A stretch of DNA of 64,000 nucleotides from Petrolisthes cinctipes (taxonomy: Eukaryota; Arthropoda; Malacostraca; Decapoda; Porcellanidae): assembly GCA_033782935.1 (NCBI GenBank), contig JAWQEG010001384.1, positions 361,080-425,079 of the forward strand, in the 5' to 3' direction. Positions 10,054 to 22,380 of this stretch are shown piece by piece. The position numbers and the translations under genes are program-made. How positions within the stretch are numbered: the stretch's first letter is position 1; each line of letters opens with the position of its first letter. The notes below the pieces were generated by a model. It worked only from the letters and a program-made list of their open reading frames with translations. It was not told the DNA's origin and searched no databases.

Positions 10054-13000
10054 TTAGTCCATTAGCCTGGGTCGATATCGGTACCATCTTGTGGGGCAAA
10101 TTCTGAGTGATTTTTTTAAATTCCCTTATGTCTATAGATAATGACTTGACATGATAGCAGTTGCAGATGAGTAGCTTTTTATGAGTAATCGGCCATTTAA
10201 AAATGGCCGCCCCCTTAACAGATAAGGGTCCATAACTTTACTTTCTTTACAGGTAAAAATATTATATTGGTGTTTAAACCTATGCTTTTGAGTATTTTCT
10301 AGTCGCTGGTGGCCATTAACTAAACTGAGAATGTAACAATACTTTGTATCTTTTCTTTTCAGGTAGCTTACTTGCTTAGCTGTAGAAATGAATAGTGAAA
10401 GGACATTGGATGGAGGTAATGCGTCAAGTTATGGTGGTGGTGATAATGCTCAAGATGGATCGGGTCCTTCAAAACGTGTAAAACCTGTACCAGAATGCAT
10501 CATACATAGCAGTACATGTAATGAAAAACTGACCCTGAATCTTTCTTGTTTGAGTGACGTGAACTCATGGACCACAATTCTTAAGGCAACTCAAATAAAG
10601 AAACATCTACCAATTCTTAACATTGCCCAGAAAACTCCAGAGGGTACCATTCCTAACATCCACTACCATAGGAAATGTAGAAGTCTGTTCACAATGAAAA
10701 GAGACCTTCAGTTGATACAAAGCACAGAACAGGCATCCAGTGACAAAGAAAAAATTGAAAGAAGAAAGCTCCAGAGGAGATCTATGATGGTATCTGAAGA
10801 GTGTAGAGTTTACACCAAGGTCTGTATCATCTGTGAAAAGGACAAATTTATGCCAGGCAGTCGGACAAGGGAGCGACTCACACAATGTGTTGAGCTACGA
10901 TCAGATGATACTTTTAGGAACACAGCAATTTCCAAGCAAGACAACAGGATCCTAGCCTTATTGTCAATGGATTTGGTAGCAGCAGAGGGCCAGTATCATA
11001 GATCATGCTACAGAAGCTATACCAAAACAAGGCCACAGATGATTCCCAAAGAAACAGACTCTGAAGAATATCCAGGTGTAGTGAAGGACTCCTTTGAGAA
11101 GTTGTTTGCCTATATCAGAGAATATGTTTTTGAAAACCCCAGAGTAATTAAGTTGACTGAGCTTACCACAAAACTGACCAGTTGGATGCTAGATGGGGGA
11201 ATACATATGGTGAAAGATTCTACAAAGAAGCATGTCAGAAGAAATCTTGAGACAGAATTTGGAGTGAGTCTGCAGTTTGTACATGATGCCAAGGGAAAGG
11301 TCTTGGTGTACCCTGACAACTTGCCCCGAGATGAATTAGTCAAACAAAATGTCTTTCTGATGGACACAGTACAGGACCTGGAATCAAAAGGCGACATTGA
11401 AGGACTTTTGAAAAAGTCAGGTCACTTGCTCCATAACTCGATAAAAAAAACATAGTGTGTCCATATCGTGGCCCCCACTTGCATCAGAATTGAATAATTC
11501 TTCAGCTTTTATTCCAGGCAACCTAAAGGGATTCTTGCAACATTTAATAGCAGAGCCTCAGGATGAAGCTTCCCTTTCCCCAAGAATTCAGCATCTCATT
11601 GAATCTGTAGGCCAAGATATTGTGCATGGGGACAGCTGAAACCACCAAAACATCTAATGCTGCCATATGCTATCAAGACCCTCACAGGCTCAGTAGAACT
11701 CATAAGGATGATTTTTCGTCTTGGGCACTGTGTGTCCTACACTCAAGTTGAGGAGTTGGAATCTGCAGTATGTATTCAGAAACTTGAGTCCCATACAGAT
11801 GAAAGTGTACCCATGCCTGAACAGATCCAGCCACTCATCCCAACTACTCTAGCCTGGGACAGGGTTGGAATAAACCCTGAGTGGGGGTGGTACATCTCAT
11901 CGAGTAAATGGCATTGCAGTGCAACCTACAGTGTATGGACCACATCCTCCTAGGAAAGCTCTACACAAACATGTTGTAAAGAAGATGACCCTTGATGCAG
12001 ATCCTATCATTTTGTGTCCTTACAATGCTGGTGAACGGGTAGGACCACCATCAAGATTTCACATTGCCTTAGACAATAGGAAGGTAGTAGAGCAAGCCCA
12101 GAAGAAGAATCTGATTTGGATCTTGGCTAGATTGCATGCTGCCAGCAGTCAAGAGAACCCAGTAGTTGGATGGACGGGGTTCAATATTACTACCAGAGAT
12201 AATGAAGATGTTTCTCAGAATACTGTGGCATATCTACCTACCATCAATGCTCCAGCTACTGAAATGTCCACTATCCATGAAGTTCTGATTCGTTCACATA
12301 AGATCATGAATACTTTGGAGCTCAAAAGCATTGCCGTAGTATGTGACCAAGCAATATATGCGAAGGCCATTGAGATATTGTGGAAGCACAAGGACAAGTT
12401 TTCACACATTGTACCACGACTTGGGGCATACCATACAATATGCACATTAATGACAATAATTGGGAAGCGTTTCTCTGATGCTGGACTACTGGAATAAACA
12501 CTATCACCAAGCAGAATACATTCTTTTCAGATTATTTCATGCCAGTTTCTGTTTAGTCTAGAGCCAAATAGCTGGGTATGGCTTGGCGCTTTATATCTTT
12601 TTTCTTTTCTCTATATTGTGAGGGTGAGGACTAAAGGCTAAAATAAGAGTCAGAGTGGACCATAATCATGTCTTATTATTGTAATACCAATATACATAGT
12701 CTTAATGTTTTTTTATTTTTTTATTAATGAACCTTAGGGAGGACAGTTTAGGGAGATCTGTGTCATATTGTAGTCAAAAGTAGCCCATTTAGCTAATTAT
12801 TATTTTTATATGTATTGAAACTGGTAATTAATTGTATAATTTTAGTATTATGTTGATAAGAGCGATGGACATTTCACACACAAGGTATTTACAGTTCTCA
12901 TATAAGAAAAAACGTTGTTACATCAGTCTGTTTAATGTTATATAGATAAATGTAACTGAATACTTTCAGTATTAAAGGGTAGAAAGATTATTTTGTAACT

Positions 13001-13221
13001 CTACTGATCATTACTTACCAAGCACTCACACCGGCTCGGAAAAGTTTGATTATCGGTACCACTGAAAAGTGTCTCTTTATGAATACAAAGCTACTGCTTT
13101 CGAAGTGCTATCATACAAAAATGAAAAGTAGAGGCATATGGTAATTAAAAAATGCATGACAGAAATTGCCCCACCAGATGGTACCGATGGTCAAATTTCA
13201 GGGACCAAGCTCATGGACTAA
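10054..13221 (+). mobile_element. 3.2-kb DNA transposon with TIRs, unassigned superfamily
   Basis: The ends are imperfect inverted repeats of about 50 bp: TTAGTCCATTAGCCTGGG at the left and the complement of TTGCCCCACCAGATGGTACC...CATGGACTAA at the right. The repeats share the segment TCGGTACCATCT. They enclose a single broken gene. No clear target duplication can be read. I cannot name the superfamily from the sequence alone. Confidence 0.7.
10388..12497 (+). pseudogene. Transposase-like zinc-binding protein, broken
   Basis: The ATG at 10388 opens 355 codons ending at 11455. Zinc-binding signatures are IHYHRKCRSLF and CIICEKDKF...YHRSCYRSY. The frame breaks at an A8 run (about 11446), again near 11640 and again near 11910, where a stretch is also missing. 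The later pieces read LPYAIKTLTGSVELIRM, then VGWTGFNITTRDN, SIAVVCDQAIYAKAIEI and VPRLGAYHTICTLM. The segment with VCDQAIY and the Gly/Ala-His is typical of a protein family seen in many metazoan genomes near TIRs and could be an RNase H-like catalytic core. The family is unnamed here and the function is inferred from context. Confidence 0.6.
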
Positions 13222-13655
13222 ATGTGTCGTACGTGTGTGCGGGGTGCGAGGCTCCGTCCAGACGAGAGTACGGTAACACAGGTATGTACACTGCTCATCC
13301 CTAGCTTTTTCTCACGTGGCCGACGTAATGAAAGAGTGGGAGGGCTAGAACTGTGGGTCAAGCACAAAGAACACAGTGGCACATGTGTAAAGTCCAACAG
13401 TCCATCACCAGGGGGTACGATATGCACAACACTAACACATCAGTATATACACAATACACAGCAGTAGTATCCCTTGTTCTCACGTGGCCATAGTAAATGA
13501 GAGAGAGGAAGGGAGGGCTAAAACAATGGAGGCGAGCACAAAGAACACAATGGCACACGTGTACAGACCAGAATCCTTAACAGTCCTTCACTAGGGGTAA
13601 TATATGCACGACACTTAATCATTGTGTTTGGAAGGGGAAATAGAGTAAACAGGTT
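13222..13655. repeat. Diverged two-copy tandem duplication
   Basis: Unit 1 (about 13295-13440) and unit 2 (about 13465-13620) share the order TTCTCACGTGGCC, GGAGGGCTA, GAGCACAAAGAACACA-TGGCACA, AACAGTCC and ATATGCAC. They differ by substitutions and small indels. No gene is seen. Confidence 0.6.
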
Positions 13656-14822
13656 GGAGGGATTAAATGAGGAGCCGATAAGAAAGAGGTTGTGTGGACC
13701 AGATATTTGCAGTAAGACAGGTGTGTGAAAAGTATTTTGACAAAAATAAAGAATGATAGAAATGGATTGTGGAAGGTTTTGCAGTTGTACAGGCTGGGGG
13801 GGGGGGCGAATTATTGAGAGAGGTGAAAAGTTTCTATGTGAACAGTAGAGCGTGTGTGAGAGTGGGAAGTAACTTGAGTGAATTGTTCAAAGTAAAGGTG
13901 GGACTCCGCCAAGGCTGTGTGATATCACCATGGTTATTTAATATTTATATCAATGGTGTGGTAAGAGAGGTAAATGCTAGGGTGATGGAGAGAGGACTGA
14001 GTTTGGTGGACAGCAGAGGTAGAGAGTGGAGCCTTAACCAATTACTGTTTCCTGTTTCCTGGCGTTAGTGGCAGAGTCAGAAAAGGAACTGAGTATGTTA
14101 GTGCAGGAGTTTGGATGGGTGTGCAGGAGGAAACTGAGAGCGAACGTGGCAAAGAGCAAAGTAAGGAGATGTAGGAGGGGAGCAGAGGATAGAAGGATGA
14201 ATATAATGCTAGATGGTGAAGTATTGGAGGAGGTGGAGTGCTTTAAGTATTTGGGGTCAAAGGTGACGGTGGATAGCAAAATAGAGACAGAGATAAAATC
14301 TAGTGTAAATGAGGTAGGAAAGGTGCTAGGAGGAATGAATAGGATGTTTGGCTGTAAGTCACTTAGAATGGATGTAAAGAGGAAGTTGTACGAAGGGATA
14401 GCAGTGCCTACTGCACTGTATGGAGCCGCTGGAGCGGAGACACGGAATATGGGAGAAAATGAGAAGAGAAGGTTGAATGTAGTAGAGATGAGATGTCTGA
14501 GAAGCATGTGTGGTGTGACTCGAATGGACAGAGTCAGGGATGAGAAAGTGAGGAGAAGGACAGGTGTTGTGAGAGAGTTAGCAGGGCAGAGTGTGTTGAG
14601 ATGGTTTGGACATGTGGAGAGAATGGAGGAGAATAGAATGGTAAAGAGGATAGGGGGCTCAGATTTGGGAGGTGTAAGGAGGAGAGGAAGTCCACAGAGG
14701 AGATGGATGGACACAGTGAAAGGAACTCTGAGTGGAAAAGGTGTATCTGTGGTGCAAGGTAGAGTGATTGCACATGACACAAACGAGTGGAGGAGGTTGG
14801 TATGCTTGAAAAGTGGACACGG
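13656..14822 (+). pseudogene. RTE-like LINE reverse transcriptase, 5' truncated
   Basis: RT signatures are VKVGLRQGCVISPWLFNIYI, then SLNQLLF, where the catalytic ADD should follow. The sequence instead has an 11-nt stretch resembling a duplicated cctgttt, which removes the Asp pair and shifts the frame (13769-14068, then from 14068). After the shift it reads ECFKYLGSKVTVDSKIETEI, RRLNVVEMRCLRSMCGVTRM and VLRWFGHVERMEENRMVKR, the usual C-terminus of these endonuclease-reverse transcriptases. Upstream traces (IFAVRQ, DKNKE) contain stops. The element is inactive. Sequence to about 15140 is probably its 3' tail. Confidence 0.8.
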
Positions 14823-15196
14823 TTTCACGGTCCCTGGAGGCGGGGCCTGCATTGAGTGTGGCCCATGGCCGGCTGAATGTTGGTGGGGGAGTTTGCCCGG
14901 TAGTGAAGTGGCAGGGGTAAATCAGCTTTTACTGTCTGGCCTTGGTATGGATGTAAACATGACTGTGCCCCTTGTAGTCCCACAAGGAGATGCGGTTGTG
15001 CGATGGGGGGCTCCCTCCTCCAACAGGGATTGGGGGGCTGAGATGTAGAGTGTGTGTTAGGGGGGAGAGGGGTTCTATGTTTGAGCATTTTGTTTCGGAG
15101 GGTGTGCGACGTGACGAGGCTTCCTCCACAGTGGAGATGAAGGCCTAGTATATGTATGTTGTTATCTCAAGTGTGTGTATGTGTGTGTGTGTGTGT

Positions 15197-15364
15197 GTAC
15201 ACCCACCTACAACAGCTCTGTCGCCTCACCAAACGGTTCTTGAAGTTTGGGGTTTAATGACTCGTGAATCGAAACACCATACACAACAACATTTTCCTAT
15301 TGTGAAGCTTGTGGGGTTCATGACTCTGCGGATAAGGCGACAGCGCTTTTGTAGGTGGGTGTAC
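15197..15364. mobile_element. 168-bp MITE inside a GT microsatellite
   Basis: The ends GTACACCCACCTACAA and TTGTAGGTGGGTGTAC are inverted copies, followed inwards by CTGTCGCCT/AGGCGACAG. It sits within (GT)n tracts on both sides and has no coding capacity. Confidence 0.65.
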
Positions 15365-15455
15365 CTGTGTGTGTGTGTGTGTGTGTGTGTCTGTGTGTAC
15401 GTGTGTGTTCTTACCTATTTGTTCTTACTTATTTGAATCTTTACAGGATTGAGTC

Positions 15456-15583
15456 AAGCTCGTAATGTCCCGTATATTAAAACCCAATTATCATATTTTT
15501 CTTTAAAGTTATGTATGTTTTTCACACACACCAATTCTTCTGGTAATTTGTTCCATTCGTCTATTACTCTATTTGGATATTCT
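15456..15583 (-). pseudogene. LINE C-terminal fragment
   Basis: The minus frame reads RVIDEWNKLPEELVCVKNI and then HNFKEKYDNW, ending in a stop. This matches the last residues of crustacean CR1/Jockey-like LINE reverse transcriptases (the usual order is W-N-x-L-xx-E, then F-K-xx-D). It may be the same family as the fragment at 23925-24232. Confidence 0.55.
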
Positions 15584-15921
15584 ATTCCTGCACAGCTGGT
15601 CACACTCCCGTGAGGGAGTCTCGCTCCGGAACTGGTGGAGTGTGGACGTACTCGTGTCGCTCTGCCTCCATTCTCGTTTGTGTTGTTGTTTGGGTTGTTT
15701 TGGAGCTCTTGTTTGTGTATTTTTTGTATTGTTAGTGAGTTCCTGTTTGTGTGTTGTTGTTTCTGTGGTGTTGCTGGTGTTGTTTGCCTGTTGTGGTTCT
15801 GTGTATAGATTTGTTGTGATTGTCTGTGTGTGTGTGGATGTGTGTGTGTGTGTCCCTGGCTGATTGAGTGTTTAGTTGTTCGTATTGTTGTTTGCTATCC
15901 ATCTAGGCCTTGCCTGGCCAG

Positions 15922-17320
15922 ATGGAGAGCGCGGATTTGGATGTGGCTTCCTGCCTGGAGACTGACTTGGCCATGTCGGAAGAGGATGCGTCTCCTATTG
16001 GGGATCACTGGCCTGAGCTGCCTTCTCGCAACCATCCCCCCCCCCCCTCTCCTCGGTCAGTCCGCAGATCAGGTTGCAGCCTTCCACCTCCTCATCCTCT
16101 ACCAAGCGACCCGTTGATGCCTCGTCCGACTTCTTGCAGGATTCCGATGGCGTGGACTGTTTGCCTCCGGCTGCCAATACAGCGAAGGGTGCTTCAGCTG
16201 TGCATGATGTACCTTCTCTGCCTCACACTGGTGTTTCTTCTTTGTATACCAACTTCTTGCCCTCGTCCAACCTTCCTGCTTTTCCCCCAAGAAATGCCTA
16301 TGTCAAGCTCTCCTTCTCTGGAAACCCATCAATGGACACAAAGCTGCGTTGGTTGTCTGATGTCAACAGGGCTTTCAAACTGCAGCGTGAACTAGCTGAA
16401 ATCAAGATGGCTGCTGTCACCTCCCGGTTTGTCTACATCTCTAGGAAGCGTCAGGACATCATTGATAGAGTCAAGGCTGGTGAATTTTTGTCTCTGCTTC
16501 TCATTCTTCAAGACTCACCCGACAGGCCTCGTAAGTTCCCCAGCTACATCCTCACCCGTTTTCCTATTGATGTTGACCCGAAACTTGCCCTGGTGTGTAC
16601 CCTGGTGTGTACTCTGCTCATCGTTTTTTCCAAGATGGTTTCCCCATTAGCCGTATTGTTGTTTTCTGGAGTCAACCCGATCCACCTCCAAATGAGATTT
16701 CCTTTGATTTCCTCCCCTGTCTTCCACCGTGTGAGATGAGGAAACTTCATAATGACCAGCCTTGGTGCTACAATGGCTGGGGAGTTGGGCATATCTCCCG
16801 GTACTGTTCTGCCAGGCCAAAGTGTGCATGGTGTGCTGCCGACCATGATTCCAAGACGTGTCCTGTCAGGGGTGAACCATCACGTCCTGCTGCCTCCACC
16901 TCTGAGCCTTCACCTCCTGAGGATACGTCTCGATGGAACTGTCCACGATGCCTGCAGCCAGGGGTTAACGTGTGGCATGGATGTACTCGACGTCAGGTCC
17001 AGGCTCGTGTCTCTACTATTGCGCCACCTCCACCACCGCCACTACCACCTTCTCAGTCTGCTCCTCCTACCAGCCCTGCCTCGCCTCCGGACCTGGCCCT
17101 CCGCAAATCTGTTGCTACCCTAATGGCACGATGTACGGCTCTCGAGAACCGCTTTTCTGCCCTTGAAGCCAGGATTAATGGGCTGGTTGCCGCTCAGGCT
17201 GCTAATGACTCCAAGCTCTCCACCTTGGTCGAGGCTCAGCAGGCCATCATCTCAACTGTCACTACCCTTACCGAAAAGATGGATACTGTTGCATCTCGCC
17301 TTGAAATACTTTTCGAGTGA
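15922..17320 (+). pseudogene. LINE copy A ORF1 (gag-like), frameshifted
   Basis: It starts at the ATG equivalent to copy B's start. It covers the same acidic, Ser/Pro-rich N-terminus, RNA-binding middle and zinc knuckles, but the frame changes near 16075 and 16600 and the region after KLAL is duplicated (CTGGTGTGTAC twice). The first zinc knuckle has lost a Cys (WCYNGWGVGH in place of WCYRCWGVGH). Confidence 0.8.
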
Positions 17321-17399
17321 GTCCCTTCTCCTGGTCCATCTTCTTCTCCAGGTCGCTCGTCTGTCCCCACTCACCGGACTTCTACCTCCAAATACAGAG

Positions 17400-20222
17400 T
17401 TCGCTAGTGATTGCCGGCTGGATGTAATCTCCTGGAATGTATGTGGTATCACCAGTTATGCTAAGCTCACTCAACTCAAGGCCTATGTATTTCGTCATTA
17501 TCGCAGCATTATTTTTCTCCAGGAAGCATTCCCAGGACGGCCACTCGCTGCTGGGCAAGCTCCTCCCCTCTCAGGTTATGTGCACTATGTTCATCTGGTA
17601 AGGAATGGTCTCCTGACTTACATACATAGCTCCTTGCCACATCGAATTCTCCGTACCTCCACTGATCCTGACATGACCTTTCAGCTATTTGAGGTTTACC
17701 TGGGAATGGAGCACTCCAATTATGTAATGTCTATTCTGCCCCTCCTAGACTCACTCTTGAGGCTCTTCCTTCTCCAACAGTGCATAGTATGGTGTATACC
17801 CATCCACATACAAGATGCACTCGTTTCCCGTGCTGCTGTCCATCGGCTACGTCTAATGTCTGCACTGTTGCAAGATGATGACGATGATGTAGAGGAGATA
17901 ACTGAGGAGGAATTGCGCCGTTCTCTCTCTCGGGGTAGAGCTTCTTCCCCTGGTGATGATGGTATTACTTATGCTGTGCTACGCCAACTTCAACAAGTTC
18001 CTGGGAACCTTCTACTTCGACTGTACAATCTTTGTCTTCGTGATGGCTGTGTACCACGAGCCTGGACCAGCAGCACAATAATACCCATCCCTAAGCCTGG
18101 CACTGCAAAGTTCAGGCCTATTTCCCTTACTTCCTGTTTTTGTAAGGTTATGGAGAGAATCTTACTCAATCGTCTCATGTACAGATTGTAGGATCGCCTT
18201 TCTCCATGGCTGTTTGGTTTCCTTCCCCAGTGGAGCACACACCACTGCCTAGTCGATGTTGCTAATAGAGACGTCATTTTAGATCAACTGGTTGACTTTG
18301 GAATAAAGGGTAATCTATTACGGTGGATTTGGGGCTACCTGAGTAGCAGGACCTCCCGTGTGTTTTTCAGTGGTGCGCTCAGTCCTTTGCGCAGTTTTCA
18401 TCAAGGGTGTGTTCTCAGCCCATTGTTATTTAATATTCTGATGCATCGGCTGCTCACTTCTCTCCCTGATATTCCTGGAACTACAATTACGTGCTATGCT
18501 GATGATATCTGTGTTCATTCTACCTTACCAAGGGATCTCCAGCAGTTTCTTGACTCCTTCTCTGTGGCCTCCTCTCACTGTGGCATTATTGTCTCCCCAG
18601 ATAAGAGCAGAATATTCACCTGCCGCCTTCCTCAAGCTCAGCCAGTGTTCACCATTGGAGGGACTGTTATTCCCATGTGTTCCCAGTACCACTACCTGGG
18701 CTCACCAGTCAATATTTGGCCGATTGTCCCTGCCAGACCTCAAGACCATCCTATTGTCCAAGACTTGTTGGGTCGTCTCCAGCGCCAACTTACACCACTT
18801 CAATGGCTATCTAACAACTCCTTGGGCATTGCCATCCCAGAAGCCAGGACCATCTATATTGCTTTTATCCGTTCAGTTGTTGATTACCTCTCCCCTGCTC
18901 TGATTCAACTTCCCAGGGTTACTCTTGAAACTTTAGAAAAATTTCAAAATAGAGCAATGAGAATAATTCTTGGTTGTCCAATGTCGACCAGGATAGTGAA
19001 CGTGCAGCGTGAGTTGCGTCTTCCTCCATTAGTGGAGAGAATTTATTGTAATGTTACTTGCTTCACTGTCAAGTGCGTCCATTTCCCACATCTTTCACCC
19101 TATTACTCTCAGTTAGTCAGGACTTCTCTTGGACCAAACTCCCCTGTCCCTCTCATACTGCCTGCTGGACGTACTCTTATAAGGTCTGTTTCCTCTATGC
19201 TCCGTAGTCTTAATATAGATATAATGGTTGCAGACGTCCCCCCAGGGCCCCCTCCATGGATGCTACCAACACCTGATGTGAGCTTCACACCTACTTCCAA
19301 GTCAGAACTGCCTTCTCTACTGCGGCAGTTGGATCTGGAACACAGAAACAGTGACGTCCTCCATCACAGATCCATACTGCCTCTACACTGATGGCTCATT
19401 GCAGGTGGATGGTACAGCAGGTTGTGCCGTTTTCTCACCTGACATGGAGTCACCTCCAGGGGGCTGGGTTGGCCGTCGTCTCTGTAACCACTCTAGCTCA
19501 ACATTGTGTGAACTGTATGCCATCGTGGATGCTGTTAGTGTTGTTTGTCAACGTGGAGTGAATGCTGCCATTTTTTGTGACTCCAAACCTGCCCTTCATT
19601 CCCTCTCTAGTGTTCAGCCAACACACTCTACTGTTATTCAGCAGATATTATCGTTTTTTGCATTATTGCATCATCGTAAATTAACTGTCAAATTTTTATG
19701 GGTGCCATCCCATGTAGGTTTACATCACAAAGGTACATTTGACGGACTCGCAATGGAAGCCTGCCATCTGCCTCCTCGTGGTATTGGACGTCCTCTCTCA
19801 CTTTCATGTTACCTCTCTAGAGTTCGCTCCGCCACTTTTCTTCCTGTATGGCGACGTAGGGATGCAGAGAGGCCCTTCAGCATCTCCATCACCCACTACG
19901 AGTCTGTCTGCCGTCACAAATATTCCTACCGTTGTTGAGGCCTCATGGTTCGGAGACACAATTAAGTCTCTGTTCGTTTGAGGCTTGGCTACCGGCCACC
20001 ATGGCAGGTTGCTGGGATGCAGGGTGAGCCTCCCTTCACTGAGTGTCGCTTGTGTCGAGCCCCTCGTGCTGACACTATAGAGCAGTATTGCCTAGCCTGC
20101 CCCACTGTCCGACACTTGCTGCCTCGGGGCCTGCCACTTGATGTGGTTTGTCGACACCTGCTGAACCATCAGGTTTTGGAGGAACTTTTGGTACGCCACC
20201 CTCGTTTTGGTGGATTTAAGTA
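17400..20222 (+). pseudogene. LINE copy A ORF2, deleted and frameshifted
   Basis: The endonuclease start (DVISWNVCGI) is present, but the catalytic GDFN and SDH parts are deleted: the sequence jumps from a site equivalent to 37172 in copy B to one near 37964. CAG has become TAG at about 18189. The RT core keeps CYADDICVHS but lacks the conserved GTPQG turn. The RNase H part keeps YTDGS and IFCDSKP. A TAA near 19963 precedes the C-terminal zinc-finger segment, as in copy B. It cannot encode a functional product. Confidence 0.85.
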
Positions 20223-20279
20223 GGTCATATTGTAAATATTTGTCTGTATGCTTGTGCTTTATTCTGTTATGTTTTCGTG

Positions 20280-20313
<34 letters not shown>

Positions 20314-20426
20314 TTGTATTCATTGGATTCTCATGAGTCTCGTCTACCCTTGTTTATTGTTGTCTGCCTGTTGACTGACGCTACGGCGCAATGAATTAAA
20401 AAAAAAAAAAAAAACTCCCGTGAGGC

Positions 20427-21260
20427 CCACCCAGCGTTGTCAACGTTGGCCGAGATATAAACCCCGAAGCACTAGTAGTGAGCTCCGCTTTCTCGAACCA
20501 TTCACTGGTGGGAGGGAGAAGTATGGAGGGATTTGAGGAGGGTAGGGGCGTGCCTATACAAGAGAGGTGAGAAATTATTCTTAAGGAGGTGAAAAATGAG
20601 TGGAAGCTTTAATATAAATACGATAATACACCCGGTTATCAATAATTTATATACTGACGTTCGTGTCATTATTAACATAATTAAAAGTATGATCAACTTT
20701 TTAATATTATGATGTAACACAAAAACAACCGAGGTAACATTATTGTATACTTTATTCGTAATGTATTTAATGGTTATTATCAAGCACTAAACGCTGAAAC
20801 ATACTTACACAATAACTGAATAAGAATCATGAACCTGAATGCTCTTTATTAAATGAAGCAAATTAATGTGAAAACCTTTATATTACTTGTGTCAAGTGTT
20901 GATACCACTAACACACTACCATTCCCCACGTATCTATAATCGTAGAGTCAAATATAATTCTAAACCATTCTAAAGGGGGTGTAGGGAGGGGGTGGTGTAT
21001 TAGGGGGATATGGGGGGGGGGTGTAGGTGGTGTTGGGAGGGGGTGATGTATTAGGGTGGTATGGGGGGATGTAGGGATGGTGTAGGGAGGGGGTGGTGTA
21101 TTAGGGAGGTATAGGGGGTGTAGAGGTGGTAGCTTCGAAGTTGATTCACTCATTCGAAGCTACCACCCTTTCACCTCTCCAACCACCCAACCCAAACCCC
21201 TCCCTACACCCCTTCTAAAATGGTTTACCAAGTTGATTCATTCGAAGCTAATTCATTCGA
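20427..21260. repeat. AT-rich flank and a G/T-rich minisatellite within an inverted repeat
   Basis: 20427-20960 has no gene signal. At 20962-21226, inverted copies of about 30 bp (AACCATTCTAAAGGGGGTGT and its complement near 21197) flank a degenerate tandem repeat of about 40-50 bp, GGTGTAGGGAGGGGGTGGTG. The half-site ATTCGAAGCT recurs at 21152, 21240 and 21252. Confidence 0.55.
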
Positions 21261-22380
21261 AGCTGTGGTGTTGGTTGTGGTAATACTGGACTAATTTGAT
21301 TCCTCCAAACTATTCCATACAACAGGATTGATACCATTATATTTATTAATTAATTGTCTTTCCTGACATACTTTGGAGGAGTCAAAGTACTATAAAGGGT
21401 CCCAGATTTCCATAGGGTAATTCCGGAGTAAACTGATTCCTTCAAACTGTATTATTCCTGCATTAAGTTGTGTTGCCTGAGATACCTTGGAGGACCCAAA
21501 GTGCTCCAATGTACCAATTAGTCACGGTTGGAAATTATGAATATAAAATATTCGCTAATTTCGTTAATGAATTATGTAATTAAAGAAGTTATTATATCAT
21601 AATATAGGGAAAATTACGGGGAATTTAATTATATAATAATTAATTCAAAAAAATTATTAATCAATTAATTATGAATCAAAACGTGAACTACATTCTCCAC
21701 CAAACCATGACTTCATTATACGATAATCAATGGGGGAGGGGGGGCAATGGGGGGGGGGGGTATGGTGTTAATGGATGTAGGGGCAAGGTGTGAGGGAGGG
21801 GTTTGGGTAGAGTGGATGGGGGGTAGGGGGGAGGGTAAGTCAACTCAGTAACCCCATTTATGGACTGCCATTCAAACATTAATTTTGAGCCAACATTCTC
21901 TCTATAGGTGATGCCAAGTATGGGGAATTTTCACTAAACTTGGGGAGTCAGAGGTAGCAATGGGAATATTATAGAAATTTCGTCAAGCAGACCTGGCACC
22001 ACCGATCTCTCTCTCTCTCTCTCTCTCTCTCTACACATACCCCCACTCCTTTACAACCCCACACTCCTTCCCTACACCTACCCCCCTCCAGTACCTGTCT
22101 CTCTCTCTCTCTTATTCTACCCCCAACTCCCTCCTTTACCTCTCTCCCTCTCTCTCCCTTTGTAATGACATCATAATATGGTTTGGAGGAATCCGTTTGC
22201 TTCAAAATTACCCTAGAGATATCTGAGGTCCCTTGTAGTACATTGGAATACCGTACATTGATTCCTCCAAAATATGTCAAGAAACAGGATTTATTGATAA
22301 ATATTATAATTGTATCTATCTATCCTGTTCCCTGGAATAGTTTGGAGGAATTAAGTTGCTCCATTATTGCCACCAAAACC
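21261..22380. repeat. Diverged MITE-like repeats and CT tracts
   Basis: Several arms of the TTAA MITE family recur (GATTCCTCCAAACTATTCC and its complement) at about 21296, 21370, 21430, 22180, 22250 and 22330, but the ends are too decayed to delimit copies. (CT)n lies at 22008-22032 and a poly-G patch near 21751. No gene is seen. Confidence 0.5.

Larger units (their letters stand above)
15616..20415 (+). mobile_element. I-like LINE, copy A (internally deleted)
   Basis: A full-length-ended copy: the 5' end GTCTCGCTCC matches copy B, and the 3' end GGCGCAATGAATTA is followed by a poly(A). It is flanked by the 11-bp target duplication CTCCCGTGAGG (15605-15615 and 20416-20426). Compared with copy B it has lost about 790 bp of endonuclease and linker, about 60 bp before the RT core, and 12 bp that removed the GTPQG motif. 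All breakpoints show short microhomology. Confidence 0.88.

Noticed and set aside
14034..14852. 272-codon minus-strand frame over the RTE-like LINE
   Set aside because: Low-complexity Ser/Leu/Pro product antisense to a well-recognised reverse transcriptase.
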